Assembly: GCA_900766045.1 (NCBI GenBank)
Contig: CAAFTW010000030.1
Span: forward strand, 7,556 to 71,555
Reading direction: 5' to 3'
From: Clostridia bacterium
GTDB taxonomy: Bacteria; Bacillota; Clostridia; Peptostreptococcales; Anaerovoracaceae
Length of the DNA: 64,000 nucleotides
The position numbers were made by a program, and so were the translations under genes. Under the pieces are notes generated by a model. That model saw nothing but the letters and a program-made list of their open reading frames with translations. It did not search any database and had not been told where the DNA came from. Below are positions 42,024-51,187 of this stretch, piece by piece (within the stretch, counting starts at the first letter, position 1; each line of letters opens with the position of its first letter).

Positions 42024-43274
42024 ATGGCAGAATATGAAATCCGGGATGTCAGTCTGGCTCCGTCCGGACATGAGAAAATAGAATGGGTCCGTTCCCATAT
42101 GCCGCTTCTTTACGGCCTGGAAGAAGAATTTAAGAAAACAAAGCCCTTTGAAGGGGTGAAAATTTCCCTTTCTGTGCATCTGGAGGCGAAAACGGCTTAT
42201 CTTTGTCTGGTGCTGGCTGCCGGCGGCGCGCAGATGTATGTAACGGGAAGCAACGTGCTTTCTACACAGGACGATGTGGCTGCGGCACTGGTGGATGACG
42301 GGCTTTCCGTATTCGCATACCACGGGGCAACGGAAGAAGAATACAATCATCATATCGAGCGGACGCTTTCCCAGAAACCGAATATCATCATTGATGACGG
42401 AGGCGATCTGGTGGGCATGCTGCACACCTCAAGACCGGATCTTGCAGAAGAAGTCTGGGGAGGCTGTGAAGAGACCACAACCGGTGTTATCCGCCTGAAG
42501 GCGATGGATGATGAAGGCGTATTAAAATTCCCTATGGTTGCCGTAAACGATGCCAAGTGCAAGCATCTGTTCGATAATCGCTACGGAACCGGACAGTCCG
42601 TCTGGGACAGCATCATGAGAAATACGAACCTGATTATTGCCGGAAAGACGGTTGTCGTCGTCGGCTACGGCTGGGGCGGACGCGGCATCGCGATGCGCGC
42701 GGATGCTCTGGGTGCTCAGGTCATCGTGACCGAGGTCGATCCGGTAAAGGCGATTGAGGCACGTATGGACGGCTACAGCGTCATGCCGATGAAGCAGGCA
42801 GCGCCGAAGGGAGATATTTTTGTATCCGCGACCGGCTGCTGCAAGACGATTACCGTTGATGACATGCTGCTGATGAAGGATCAGGCGATCCTGACCAACG
42901 CAGGACATTTCAACTGTGAAGTCGATATGGCTGACCTGGAGAAGAAAGCCGTTTCCAAAAAAGAGGTCCGTCACAACATTATGGGGTATACATTAAGCAA
43001 TGGGCGCCGTGTGGATGTCATCGGTGAGGGCAGACTGGTAAATATCGCCGCTGCCGATGGCCATCCTGCAGAGATCATGGATATGAGTTTTGCCGTTCAG
43101 GCACTGTCTGCTCTGTATATCAAAGAGCATCACAATGAGCTTGAACCCCACGTTATTCATGTTACCGACCAGATTGATGATGCCGTAGCCAGAAGAAAAC
43201 TGGCGGCATGGGGCACAGAGATCGACGAACTCACCGACGAACAGAAAAAATACCTGCACAGCTGGAATCTGTAG
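42024..43274 (+). CDS. ahcY: Adenosylhomocysteinase (SAH hydrolase)
   Basis: 416 residues. Cleaves S-adenosylhomocysteine to adenosine and homocysteine. The NAD site is VVVVGYGWGGRGIAMRADALGA near 209-230. Substrate-binding segments SVHLEAKTA near 50, DDGGDL near 123 and EETTTGVIRL near 149 are present, as is GHFNCEVDM near 298. It ends HSWNL, without the long insertion or YRY-type tail of some homologues; this matches the shorter form of anaerobes and archaea. AGGAGG precedes the ATG. The 140 bp after it contain GC-rich imperfect repeats but no clear regulatory RNA. Confidence 0.95.
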   Translation: MAEYEIRDVSLAPSGHEKIEWVRSHMPLLYGLEEEFKKTKPFEGVKISLSVHLEAKTAYLCLVLAAGGAQMYVTGSNVLSTQDDVAAALVDDGLSVFAYHGATEEEYNHHIERTLSQKPNIIIDDGGDLVGMLHTSRPDLAEEVWGGCEETTTGVIRLKAMDDEGVLKFPMVAVNDAKCKHLFDNRYGTGQSVWDSIMRNTNLIIAGKTVVVVGYGWGGRGIAMRADALGAQVIVTEVDPVKAIEARMDGYSVMPMKQAAPKGDIFVSATGCCKTITVDDMLLMKDQAILTNAGHFNCEVDMADLEKKAVSKKEVRHNIMGYTLSNGRRVDVIGEGRLVNIAAADGHPAEIMDMSFAVQALSALYIKEHHNELEPHVIHVTDQIDDAVARRKLAAWGTEIDELTDEQKKYLHSWNL

Positions 43275-43415
43275 GAATTCCCGTCTGTCTGCCCACTGCC
43301 CTTCGCGGTGCCGCGGTGCTGCAGACGGGTATCCGGAGGCTCTGCTGCCGCTTATCGGGCAGGCAGACAGGACAGCTGTGCACGGAGAACATAAATGAAA
43401 AGGGAGGTTCTGGAA

Positions 43416-43994
43416 ATGGAATTAGAAGAAATCAGACAGGCGGCCCACGACGCCGCAGATCAGCTTCTTCAGGTGGCAAAGGTTCCGGAAGGCGGAATCC
43501 TGGTTGTAGGATGCTCGACCAGCGAGGTTGAAGGCGTGCATATTGGAAAGGGTTCCAATATCCATGTTGCAGAAGCAATTTATGAAGGCATTCAGGAAGT
43601 CCTGCAGCCGAAGGGCATTTACCTGGCCGCTCAGTGCTGTGAACATCTGAACCGTTCGATTATCATCGAGCGTGCGGCACTCAAACCGTGGCAGGACATC
43701 GTCAACGTGGTTCCTCAGCCGCATGCCGGCGGTTCCTTTGCGACAACGATGTATAAAAGAGCAAAAGACCCGGTCGCCGTTGAAGAAATCAAGGCCGATG
43801 CCGGAATCGACATCGGAGACACGCTGATCGGCATGCATCTCAGAAAAGTTGCCGTTCCAGTGCGCATTGATGTAAAGTACATCGGAAAGGCACACGTTGT
43901 CTGCGCCAGAACCAGACCGAAGTTCGTCGGCGGAGAACGTGCGGTTTACGACAAAGCACTTTCCGGCGGTGAGGTCAGAGACGACGTAAAATAA
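43416..43994 (+). CDS. UPF0340/YwlG family protein
   Basis: 192 residues from ATG 43416, eight bases after AGGGAGG; ATG 43395 precedes that site. Conserved Firmicutes protein family typified by B. subtilis YwlG (TIGR01440). Recognised by VGCSTSEVEGVHIGKGSN near 33-50, QCCEHLNRS near 74 and PQPHAGGSFATTMY near 99. Biochemical function is not established. It is flanked by ahcY and, after a terminator, gltX. Confidence 0.9.
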   Translation: MELEEIRQAAHDAADQLLQVAKVPEGGILVVGCSTSEVEGVHIGKGSNIHVAEAIYEGIQEVLQPKGIYLAAQCCEHLNRSIIIERAALKPWQDIVNVVPQPHAGGSFATTMYKRAKDPVAVEEIKADAGIDIGDTLIGMHLRKVAVPVRIDVKYIGKAHVVCARTRPKFVGGERAVYDKALSGGEVRDDVK

Positions 43995-44013
43995 CTGCGG
44001 GAACGCAGTAAAT

Positions 44014-44043
44014 GCGGCTGCCAGAGCAAGCGGCCGCTTTTTT
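44014..44043 (+). terminator. Terminator after the UPF0340 gene
   Basis: 8-bp stem with one G-U pair (44014-44021 with 44030-44037), eight-base loop, then TTTTTT. Confidence 0.85.
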
Positions 44044-44192
44044 CGCTTTACAGCATCTGAAGAAGGGCGGAAAGCGGGTATACCATGTAACGCAGATTCC
44101 GCCGATCTCAGATGTGCCGCGTGAGTATCCCACGGCAGAATGATTCGATTAACATTGCGGAGATCCCGCAGAAACAGGAAGGATTTACAGAA

Positions 44193-45875
44193 ATGGATTA
44201 TCAGAAACTGGCAGACATGCTGTTCCCTCAGATTACCAAGACTCCGGAGGATTATGAAAAAATGTATCCGCCGAGAAATCTCCCGGAAGGAGCCAAAGTA
44301 ACGAGACTGGGACCGAGTCCTACAGGATTCATGCATCTGGGCAACCTGTACGGCGCTTTTGCGGATGAACGTCTGGCGCATCAGAGCGGCGGCGTTTTCT
44401 ACCTCCGCATCGAAGATACCGATGACAAGCGTTATGTAGAAGGCGCTGTAGAAACAATTATCAATTCCCTTGACTTCTTTGGCATCCACTTTGACGAAGG
44501 CGCTTCCATGGACGGAGACAAGGGCGATTACGGCGATTACACACAGAGCCACAGAGGCCCGATCTATCAGTGCTTCGTAAAGAAGCTGGTCGCAGAGGGA
44601 AAGGCTTATCCGTGCTTCCTGACCGAGGAAGAGATCGGAAAAATCCGTGAAAAGCAGGAAGCAGAGAAGAAAACTCCGGGAATTTACGGTGAGTATGCCG
44701 TCTGCAGAAACTGGACCATGGAGCAGATTCAGGAAGCCATCGACGCAGGGAAGCCGTACGTTATCCGACTGAAGTCCGACGGCCATCCGGCTGAAGAGGG
44801 AGAAGACGGAAAAATGCACGGCCGCAGAGTCCGGGTTAAGGATGCCATCCGCGGTACCCTGGATATGCCGGAGAACTTCATGGACACCGTTATCCTGAAA
44901 CAGACCGGAATTCCGACTTACCACTTCGCCCACGTTGTCGATGACCATCTGATGCGCACCACCCATGTCGTCAGAGGCGCAGAGTGGCTGCCGTCCCTGC
45001 CGATCCACGTCGAGCTGTTCGAGAAAATGGGCTGGGATCTGCCGATTTACTGCCATACCGCACAGCTGATGAAGATTGACGAAGAGACCGGAAAGAAGAG
45101 AAAGCTCTCCAAGCGCAAGGATCCTGAGCTTTCCCTGACCTACTACCGCGACCAGGGCTACCATCCGCAGGCCGTCAGAGAATATCTGCTGACCATCCTG
45201 AACTCCAACTTCGAAGAGTGGAGAATGGCCAATCCGGACGCCCCAGTCGATGACTTCGAGTTCACCACCGACAAGATGAGCAATTCCGGCGCCCTCTTTG
45301 ACCTGAACAAGCTGAACGACATCAGCAAGGACGTCCTGCTGAAGATCCCGGCAGAAGACCTCTACGATTTCCTGAAAGACTGGTCTGAGAACTTCGCACC
45401 GGAATATAAGCATCTCTTCGACGACAAAGACTACATGGTCAAGATCTTAGACCTGGGAAGAAACGACCGCAAGCCGCGAAAAGACCTGGTCTACGCACGC
45501 CAGATCATCTCCTTCATCAGCTATTTCTTCGACGACCTGTTCCAGATCGAAGACGAGCTTCCAAAGGAAGTACCTGCAGAAGACGTGCCGAAAATCCTGG
45601 ACATGTACCTGGAAACTTATGACCACAGCGACGACAACGGCGAATGGTTCAATAAAATCCGCGCCATCGCCGACCAGCTCGGATATGCCGTCAAGCCGAA
45701 AGACTATAAGAAGCACCCGGACGAGTACAAAGGGCATGTCGGTCACGTCAGCACCGTCATCCGCATTGCACTGATGGGACGCAGCGTTTCCCCGGATGTC
45801 TGGGCGATCCAGCAGATCATGGGAGAAGAGAAGACGAGAAGCCGCATCCAGAAATTCGCGGACACACATAGATAA
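44193..45875 (+). CDS. gltX: Glutamyl-tRNA synthetase
   Basis: 560 residues from ATG 44193, after CAGGAAGGAT; the frame is open back to 44112 without a ribosome site. Class I synthetase. RLGPSPTGFMHLGNLYGAFAD near 39-59 holds the HIGH-type motif, YLRIEDTDDKRYVEG near 72 the substrate site, and KKRKLSKRKDPELS near 308 the KMSKS loop. It is longer than the common roughly 480-residue enzyme, with extra sequence in the anticodon-binding half. Glu versus Glu/Gln specificity cannot be judged here. Strong terminator downstream. Confidence 0.95.
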   Translation: MDYQKLADMLFPQITKTPEDYEKMYPPRNLPEGAKVTRLGPSPTGFMHLGNLYGAFADERLAHQSGGVFYLRIEDTDDKRYVEGAVETIINSLDFFGIHFDEGASMDGDKGDYGDYTQSHRGPIYQCFVKKLVAEGKAYPCFLTEEEIGKIREKQEAEKKTPGIYGEYAVCRNWTMEQIQEAIDAGKPYVIRLKSDGHPAEEGEDGKMHGRRVRVKDAIRGTLDMPENFMDTVILKQTGIPTYHFAHVVDDHLMRTTHVVRGAEWLPSLPIHVELFEKMGWDLPIYCHTAQLMKIDEETGKKRKLSKRKDPELSLTYYRDQGYHPQAVREYLLTILNSNFEEWRMANPDAPVDDFEFTTDKMSNSGALFDLNKLNDISKDVLLKIPAEDLYDFLKDWSENFAPEYKHLFDDKDYMVKILDLGRNDRKPRKDLVYARQIISFISYFFDDLFQIEDELPKEVPAEDVPKILDMYLETYDHSDDNGEWFNKIRAIADQLGYAVKPKDYKKHPDEYKGHVGHVSTVIRIALMGRSVSPDVWAIQQIMGEEKTRSRIQKFADTHR

Positions 45876-45936
45876 AAGTGAATCTGCCGCTTCCTGAACC
45901 CACTCAGGTCCGGCTGTGAATGGAAAGTGTTCAGAG

Positions 45937-45996
45937 AATGCCGGGATATATCGCAAACAGAAAGCTAGTACAATGCGACATATCCTCGGCATTTTT
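45937..45996 (+). terminator. Terminator after gltX
   Basis: Near-perfect 19-20-bp stem (45937-45955 with 45974-45993), 18-base loop, then TTTTTG. Confidence 0.85.
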
Positions 45997-46114
45997 GCTG
46001 CTCACTTTCTGTCACAGCGGCGAACCTTTGTGAGCTTGTGGTCAGCAGCGGTTCCGCTTTTCATCTTTGAAATTGTTTTACATTTTACATATGTTGTGTC
46101 GGTGTGAATATCGG

Positions 46115-46127
46115 GTATACTGTATAC
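46115..46127. promoter_or_regulatory. GTATAC-type palindrome, site 6 (perfect)
   Basis: GTATACTGTATAC, a perfect inverted repeat about one base. It is the best copy of the motif in the window. Confidence 0.55.
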
Positions 46128-46296
46128 TAAAATTCTGCGAAGTAATGTGTCTGCTGTCTTCTCGTTCAGATGTTCTCTTATGCATCGTTTATGCGGAAGT
46201 CGAAGGGCGTTTTTTTGCAAAACTGGAATTTATTACCAGGGATTTTTGGTAGGAATTCCTGGAATTTAGGAATCTTACCTACTGTGCACAATCGAA

Positions 46297-46332
46297 TTGG
46301 TAAGGTCGGTCGTAATCGCTGAATTTTACCAA
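46297..46332. repeat. TTGGTAA/TTTTACCAA inverted pair
   Basis: TTGGTAA (46297-46303) and TTTTACCAA (46324-46332), 20 bp apart. It closely resembles the pair at 12376-12412 (19-bp gap). Confidence 0.5.
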
Positions 46333-46883
46333 CTACCTATTATCATAGCTGGCAGCTTTGTTGGTAAAAATGGCTGTTTTCTGGTGAGTTTGCCTAAAAT
46401 ATTAACATATTATTCTGAATAAACCCGCAGCGCGTCATAATCTCTGCTCTTCACAGGGAATTTTATCTGAATTTGATGTAACGCATCTTTTTTGTTGAAT
46501 AGTTATATATATTGAAGAATATTTATGAAAACCGATTGCGTGACTGATGCAATTGTATCTGCTTGCATACATATATTGGGAAAAAGCGTAGTTGGTGTCG
46601 TGTTTTACCAAAATATTTTTGACGTTGGTACGGATGCAGTTTTTTTGAGATCTTTACCAACGGTATGGGGGAAGGAAATCAGGACATCTGAGAAAAAAGG
46701 GCTGAACGGAATTCTGGTAGAAAAACATGGGAAAATAATGACAGGAGTTCTCTTGGCGGGTGAGTTCTTTGTCTATCGGACGCTGATGAGGGTGGAAAGC
46801 GTTGGATGAATGCCGGAATGTGGTGTCGGAATTTCTGTTGCTCAAACTCAGCTGCTATGGAAAGGAACGTTAAAGAAAAAAAC

Positions 46884-46950
46884 ATGTAATAAAACTATTG
46901 ACAACTAGGACATGAGAATGGTATGGCACAGTTACAAGATGTAATAAAAC
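46884..46950 (+). promoter_or_regulatory. Promoter with 12-bp direct repeats upstream of a truncated gene
   Basis: TTGACA (46898-46903), 18-bp spacer, TATGGC (46922-46927). The sequence ATGTAATAAAAC occurs exactly at 46884-46895 and 46939-46950, each followed by a similar TGACAA. The repeats flank the promoter, as expected for an operator of a regulator such as an HxlR/MarR type; no regulator gene is adjacent. Confidence 0.5.
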
Positions 46951-46989
46951 ATATGACAAATAAAACGATAAATTATGGAGGTACTGATC

Positions 46990-47256
46990 ATGGCAAAGAA
47001 AATCGCAGTTGTTGCTGCAAATGGACGTGCAGCAGGTAAGGTTATTGCAGAGGCTGTGAGCCGTGGATTTGATGTAACGGGATTCGGCCGCAAGGAGAAC
47101 AACACGAAGGCACAGCATTATGTGAAGAAGGATCTCTTTGATTTGACGACAGAAGATCTGAAAGGCTTCGATGCAGTGGTTGATGCGTTTGGAGCGAAGA
47201 TGGTTTTCGGCTTTTATACAAACACGAATTCTCATTTTTTCACCATTTTCAGATGA
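46990..47256 (+). pseudogene. Truncated NAD(P)-binding (SDR-like) protein
   Basis: 88 codons, ATG nine bases after GGAGG. Residues 1-68 (MAKKIAVVAANGRAAGKVI... through GFDAVVDAFGA) match the start of the NAD(P)H-binding Rossmann family of about 200 residues, in place of which the frame switches to an unrelated 19-residue tail and stops. The rest of the family domain is absent downstream. It is a degraded or deletion-truncated gene that still has a good ribosome site and an operator-like promoter. The cut point lies next to an AATGATA/TATCATT inverted repeat (47256-47283). Confidence 0.75.
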
Positions 47257-47344
47257 ATGATATCCTTTTTCGTGTGTATCATTGATGAATATAAAAGGAG
47301 GGTGTTGTCCCCTGAGTATGTGTAAACTTTTTTGGGATAACGGA

Positions 47345-47373
47345 TTGCACCTGCAGCAGGAAAATCTTATACT
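47345..47373 (+). promoter_or_regulatory. dnaE promoter
   Basis: TTGCAC (47345-47350), 17-bp spacer, TATACT (47368-47373), with an overlapping TATAAT. Confidence 0.65.
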
Positions 47374-47423
47374 ATAATATTAACGACAGAAAAGCAGGGA
47401 TAACAGAAAGAGAGGTGCCGCAG

Positions 47424-50400
47424 TTGGCATTTGTACATTTACACGTCCACTCTGAATACAGTCTTCTCGACGGAATGGCGAGGATTTCGCAGGCGCCGGC
47501 GAAGGCGAAGGAGATGGGAATGAATGCGCTGGCGATCACGGATCACGGTGCCATGTTCGGTGTGATTGATTTCTATAAGGAATGCAGGAAGCAGGGAATC
47601 AAGCCGATCATCGGGTGTGAAGTGTATACCGCGATGCGGCGCATGGAGGATAAGGATCCGGTGAAGGACCGGGCCAGGGGGCATCTGATTCTCCTGGCGG
47701 AAAATAATGAAGGTTATCACAATCTGATCAAGATTGTTTCCGATGCATATAAACGGGGATTCTACTTTAAGCCGAGAGTTGATAAAGAGGAACTCCGGGC
47801 ACACAGTAAGGGAATCATCGCCTTGTCGGCCTGCCTCGCCGGCCGGGTTCAGTTTTGTCTGCTGAACCGGGACTATGACGGAGCCAGAAGGGAAGCGCTG
47901 GAGCTTCAGGATATCTTCGGAGAGAATAATTTCTTTCTGGAGATCCAGGATCACGGTCTGCCGGAGGATGAAGTGGTGAACCCACAGCTGAAGAAACTGT
48001 CGGAGGAGCTTGGAATTCCACTGGCAGCGACGAATGACGTACATTATGTCAATCAGGGAGATGCGGAAGCGCATGATGTTCTGCTGGCGATTCAGACGGC
48101 GACCAGCATCCATGACCCGAAGAGGATGCGTTTTAAGAGTGATCAGTTTTATCTGAAGAGCGAGCAGGAAATGAGGGCTCTTTTTCCGGATATTCCGGAG
48201 GCCGTTGATAATACGCAGAAGATCGCAGATCGCTGCAATGTGACCTTTACGTTCGGGGAGTATCATCTGCCGGAGTTTCAGCCGCCTGAGGGCATGACGA
48301 ATGACGAGTATCTGAGAAAACTCTGCCGGGACGGGCTCCAGCAGAGGTATGAGAACGTGACGGACAAGCTGAAGAAGAGACTGGAGTATGAGCTTTCCAC
48401 GATCGAGCAGATGGGATACGTGGAATACTTTTTGATTGTCTGGGACTTTATCAATTACGCGAAGAGTCACGGAATCGCGGTGGGGCCTGGAAGAGGATCC
48501 GCCGCCGGAAGTCTTGTGGCCTACTGCCTGCGTATCACCGATATCGACCCGATTAAATATGATCTGATTTTTGAGCGTTTTCTGAATCCGGAGCGTGTCA
48601 GTATGCCGGATATCGATGTTGACTTTGATATCGAGAGGCGTTCGGAAGTTATCGATTATGTCCGCAGAAAGTACGGAAAGGACAATGTTTCGCAGATCAT
48701 TACATTTGGAACGCTGAAGCCCAAGGCTGCGGTCCGGGATGTGGGCCGTGCCATGGATGTCAGCTATTCCGACACAGACAGGATCGCGAAGGCCATTCCT
48801 TTTGATCTGAACATGACTCTGGACAAGGCTCTGGAAGTGAGTCCGGAGCTGAAGAAGATGTATGAGGAAAATGGACAGGTCCGCAAGGTTATCGACATGT
48901 CCAGGGCCCTTGAGGGAATGCCGCGTCATGCTTCTACGCACGCGGCGGGCGTGGTAATTTCCAAGAAGCCCCTGGATGAGTACGTTCCGCTGTACATGTC
49001 CGACCACGGCATTGCGACTCAGTTTAACATGACGACGATCGAGGAACTGGGTCTTCTGAAGATGGACTTTCTGGGTCTGCGGAATCTCACGGTGATCCGG
49101 GACGCCCTTCAGATGATCCGCGATGATCACGGTGTGGAGCTGGATTTTGCGAAGATGGGCTATGACGATCCCAGGGTCTATCAGATGATCGCCAGCGGCG
49201 ACACGGAGGGCGTGTTCCAGCTGGAGAGCGAGGGCATGACGTCCTTCATGAAGGCCCTGAAACCGACCTGTTTTGAAGATATCGTAGCGGGAATTTCTCT
49301 GTACCGTCCGGGCCCGATGGACTCGATCCCGACCTATATTGAGAACAAAAAGCACCCGGACAAGATAAAATACGTGACGCCTGAGCTCGCGCCCATCCTG
49401 GATGTCACCTACGGCTGCCTGGTCTATCAGGAACAGGTTATGAGAATCGTCCGTGACCTTGCGGGATACAGTTACGGCCGTTCTGACATCGTCCGCCGCG
49501 CCATGTCTAAGAAAAAGAAGCAGGTCATGATGGAGGAAAAAGAGTACTTCATCCATGGAAAACTTCGGGAAGACGGAAGCGTGGAAATCCCGGGCTGCAT
49601 CAGAAATGGAATTTCAGAAGAAGCCGCAGAGCAGATCTTCTCTGACATGGAGACTTTTGCCCAGTACGCGTTTAATAAGAGTCACGCGGCGGCATATGCG
49701 GTTCTGGCCTTTGAGACGGCCTATCTGAAATGCTATTATCCGGTCGAGTTTATGGCCGCGCTGATGAGCAGCATGGCTGGAGACGCCAGACAGACGGCCA
49801 AGTACATCCGGAACTGCAGAGAGCACGGAATTGAGGTACTGGGACCGAGTGTCAATGAGAGCGGCGTAAAGTTCACCGTTCAGAATGGAAAAATTCGTTT
49901 TGGTCTTCTCGGCGTAAAAAACGTCGGTGAGGGGGCAATCGATGAGATTATCCGTGCCCGTGAAAGCATGGGAAAGCCAGAAGATATTTTCCAATTTATC
50001 GATAACATCGATGTCAGCATTGTAAATAAGAAGGCAGTAGAAAGTCTGATCAAGGCCGGCGCTCTGGACTGTCTGAACCCGAACCGGGCAGCACATCTGG
50101 CGGTTTATGAAACGCTGATGGAGTCGGCCCAGGCGAACGCGAAGAAAAACATCGCCGGACAGATCAGCCTGTTTCAGACGGCGGAGGCCGCCATGGACCA
50201 GGGCGATGTGCGGGTCAGCCTGCCGAAAGTCGAAAATTTTGACCGCCGGATTCTGCTGGCCATGGAAAAAGAGATGCTGGGAGTCTATATCAGCGGTCAT
50301 CCGCTGGACGATTATGCAGACCAGATCAAGCGTGTGGCAACGGTAAACAGCCAGCAGCTGGATGAGGCTGGAAAGCAGTCGGCGGAGGACGATACGCAGG

Positions 50401-50972
50401 ATCCGGGATATTTTCCGGGTGATGCGAGAGCACAGATGGCGCAGACGGGAAATACCGCAGGAATCCGGGATAAGATGCACGTGGTCATGGCCGGCATGAT
50501 CACCGGAAAGAAAACCCTGATCACCAAGAAAAATCAGATCATGGCATTCATCGATCTGGAAGACCTTTACGGTCAGGCGGAAATCGTCGTATTTCCAAGG
50601 GTTCTGGAGCAGTACCAGACGGAAATTTATGAGGATAATGTCGTCGTTATCAAGGGACGGCTGGATTTCCGTGAAGGAGAGACGCCGAAAGTCCTTGCGG
50701 AATCGGTGGAGGCGCTGCATGCTGTTGAAAACGGCGGAAACAGAGAATTTCTGAAGGTGCGTATTCCGGAAAATCAGGATGAAAAACTGGTGATGAAAGA
50801 ACTCGCAGAAATTTTCAGAGATCACGCGGGACCGCAGGCAGCGCTGATTTACAGGAAGAACCGCAAGGCGGTGAGAACTGGAAAGAATGCGGGAATCACA
50901 ATTTCTGAGAATCTGCTTGAAAAGCTTGGTGCACTGGTTGGTGAAGAAAATGTAAAAATCGCTTCCCGCTAA
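47424..50972 (+). CDS. dnaE: DNA polymerase III alpha subunit DnaE
   Basis: About 1182 residues. The TTG at 47424 is preferred: it lies seven bases after GAGAGG and gives MAFVHLHVHSEYSLLDG, like other DnaE proteins. GTG 47415 overlaps that site. An N-terminal PHP domain (HLHVHSEYS, ITDHGAMFG) precedes the palm with catalytic aspartates in MPDIDVDFDIERR near 396, then fingers, a tandem HhH region and a C-terminal OB-fold (MHVVMAGMITGKKTLITKKN near 1016). In Firmicutes DnaE extends primers and cooperates with PolC. The full-length enzyme has no intein. Confidence 0.96.
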   Translation: MAFVHLHVHSEYSLLDGMARISQAPAKAKEMGMNALAITDHGAMFGVIDFYKECRKQGIKPIIGCEVYTAMRRMEDKDPVKDRARGHLILLAENNEGYHNLIKIVSDAYKRGFYFKPRVDKEELRAHSKGIIALSACLAGRVQFCLLNRDYDGARREALELQDIFGENNFFLEIQDHGLPEDEVVNPQLKKLSEELGIPLAATNDVHYVNQGDAEAHDVLLAIQTATSIHDPKRMRFKSDQFYLKSEQEMRALFPDIPEAVDNTQKIADRCNVTFTFGEYHLPEFQPPEGMTNDEYLRKLCRDGLQQRYENVTDKLKKRLEYELSTIEQMGYVEYFLIVWDFINYAKSHGIAVGPGRGSAAGSLVAYCLRITDIDPIKYDLIFERFLNPERVSMPDIDVDFDIERRSEVIDYVRRKYGKDNVSQIITFGTLKPKAAVRDVGRAMDVSYSDTDRIAKAIPFDLNMTLDKALEVSPELKKMYEENGQVRKVIDMSRALEGMPRHASTHAAGVVISKKPLDEYVPLYMSDHGIATQFNMTTIEELGLLKMDFLGLRNLTVIRDALQMIRDDHGVELDFAKMGYDDPRVYQMIASGDTEGVFQLESEGMTSFMKALKPTCFEDIVAGISLYRPGPMDSIPTYIENKKHPDKIKYVTPELAPILDVTYGCLVYQEQVMRIVRDLAGYSYGRSDIVRRAMSKKKKQVMMEEKEYFIHGKLREDGSVEIPGCIRNGISEEAAEQIFSDMETFAQYAFNKSHAAAYAVLAFETAYLKCYYPVEFMAALMSSMAGDARQTAKYIRNCREHGIEVLGPSVNESGVKFTVQNGKIRFGLLGVKNVGEGAIDEIIRARESMGKPEDIFQFIDNIDVSIVNKKAVESLIKAGALDCLNPNRAAHLAVYETLMESAQANAKKNIAGQISLFQTAEAAMDQGDVRVSLPKVENFDRRILLAMEKEMLGVYISGHPLDDYADQIKRVATVNSQQLDEAGKQSAEDDTQDPGYFPGDARAQMAQTGNTAGIRDKMHVVMAGMITGKKTLITKKNQIMAFIDLEDLYGQAEIVVFPRVLEQYQTEIYEDNVVVIKGRLDFREGETPKVLAESVEALHAVENGGNREFLKVRIPENQDEKLVMKELAEIFRDHAGPQAALIYRKNRKAVRTGKNAGITISENLLEKLGALVGEENVKIASR

Positions 50973-51132
50973 CAAGGCAGAGGGTTCTTGTGGTATCATA
51001 GTTTTAATGTCACTGCCGGCGCGCAGAAGAAATTTATGTGCGCAGCCGGGAAACAGGCCGGCGGATGCCGGAAGCATGACGGCTTTCTGCAGTACAGGGA
51101 GCAGGCAGGAAAAAGGCTTCAGGTCTTCGGCC

Positions 51133-51154
51133 TCTTGCGCGCTGGCTTTTGTCG
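51133..51154 (+). repeat. Intergenic motif copy 8
   Basis: 22 bp, TCTTGCGCGC...CTTTTGTCG. Its TTGCGC (51135-51140) stands exactly 17 bp before TAATAT (51158-51163), so here the motif may be part of the pfkA promoter. Confidence 0.55.
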
Positions 51155-51187
51155 ATGTAATATCGATACAATTCAGGAGGGATAAGT

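Larger units (their letters stand above)
45997..46883. other. AT-rich gene-poor stretch B
   Basis: About 890 bp with no credible gene. It contains one perfect GTATACTGTATAC palindrome (46115-46127) and at least eight TTACCA/TGGTAA elements (46232, 46246, 46275, 46297, 46324, 46361, 46603, 46653), several as inverted pairs. Composition and elements match the desert at 11,792-12,555. The open frame at 46525 has no ribosome site. Confidence 0.6.

Noticed and set aside
46525..46809. 94-codon open frame in desert B
   Set aside because: No ribosome site precedes the ATG; it overlaps the TTACCAA elements and matches no family I recognise.
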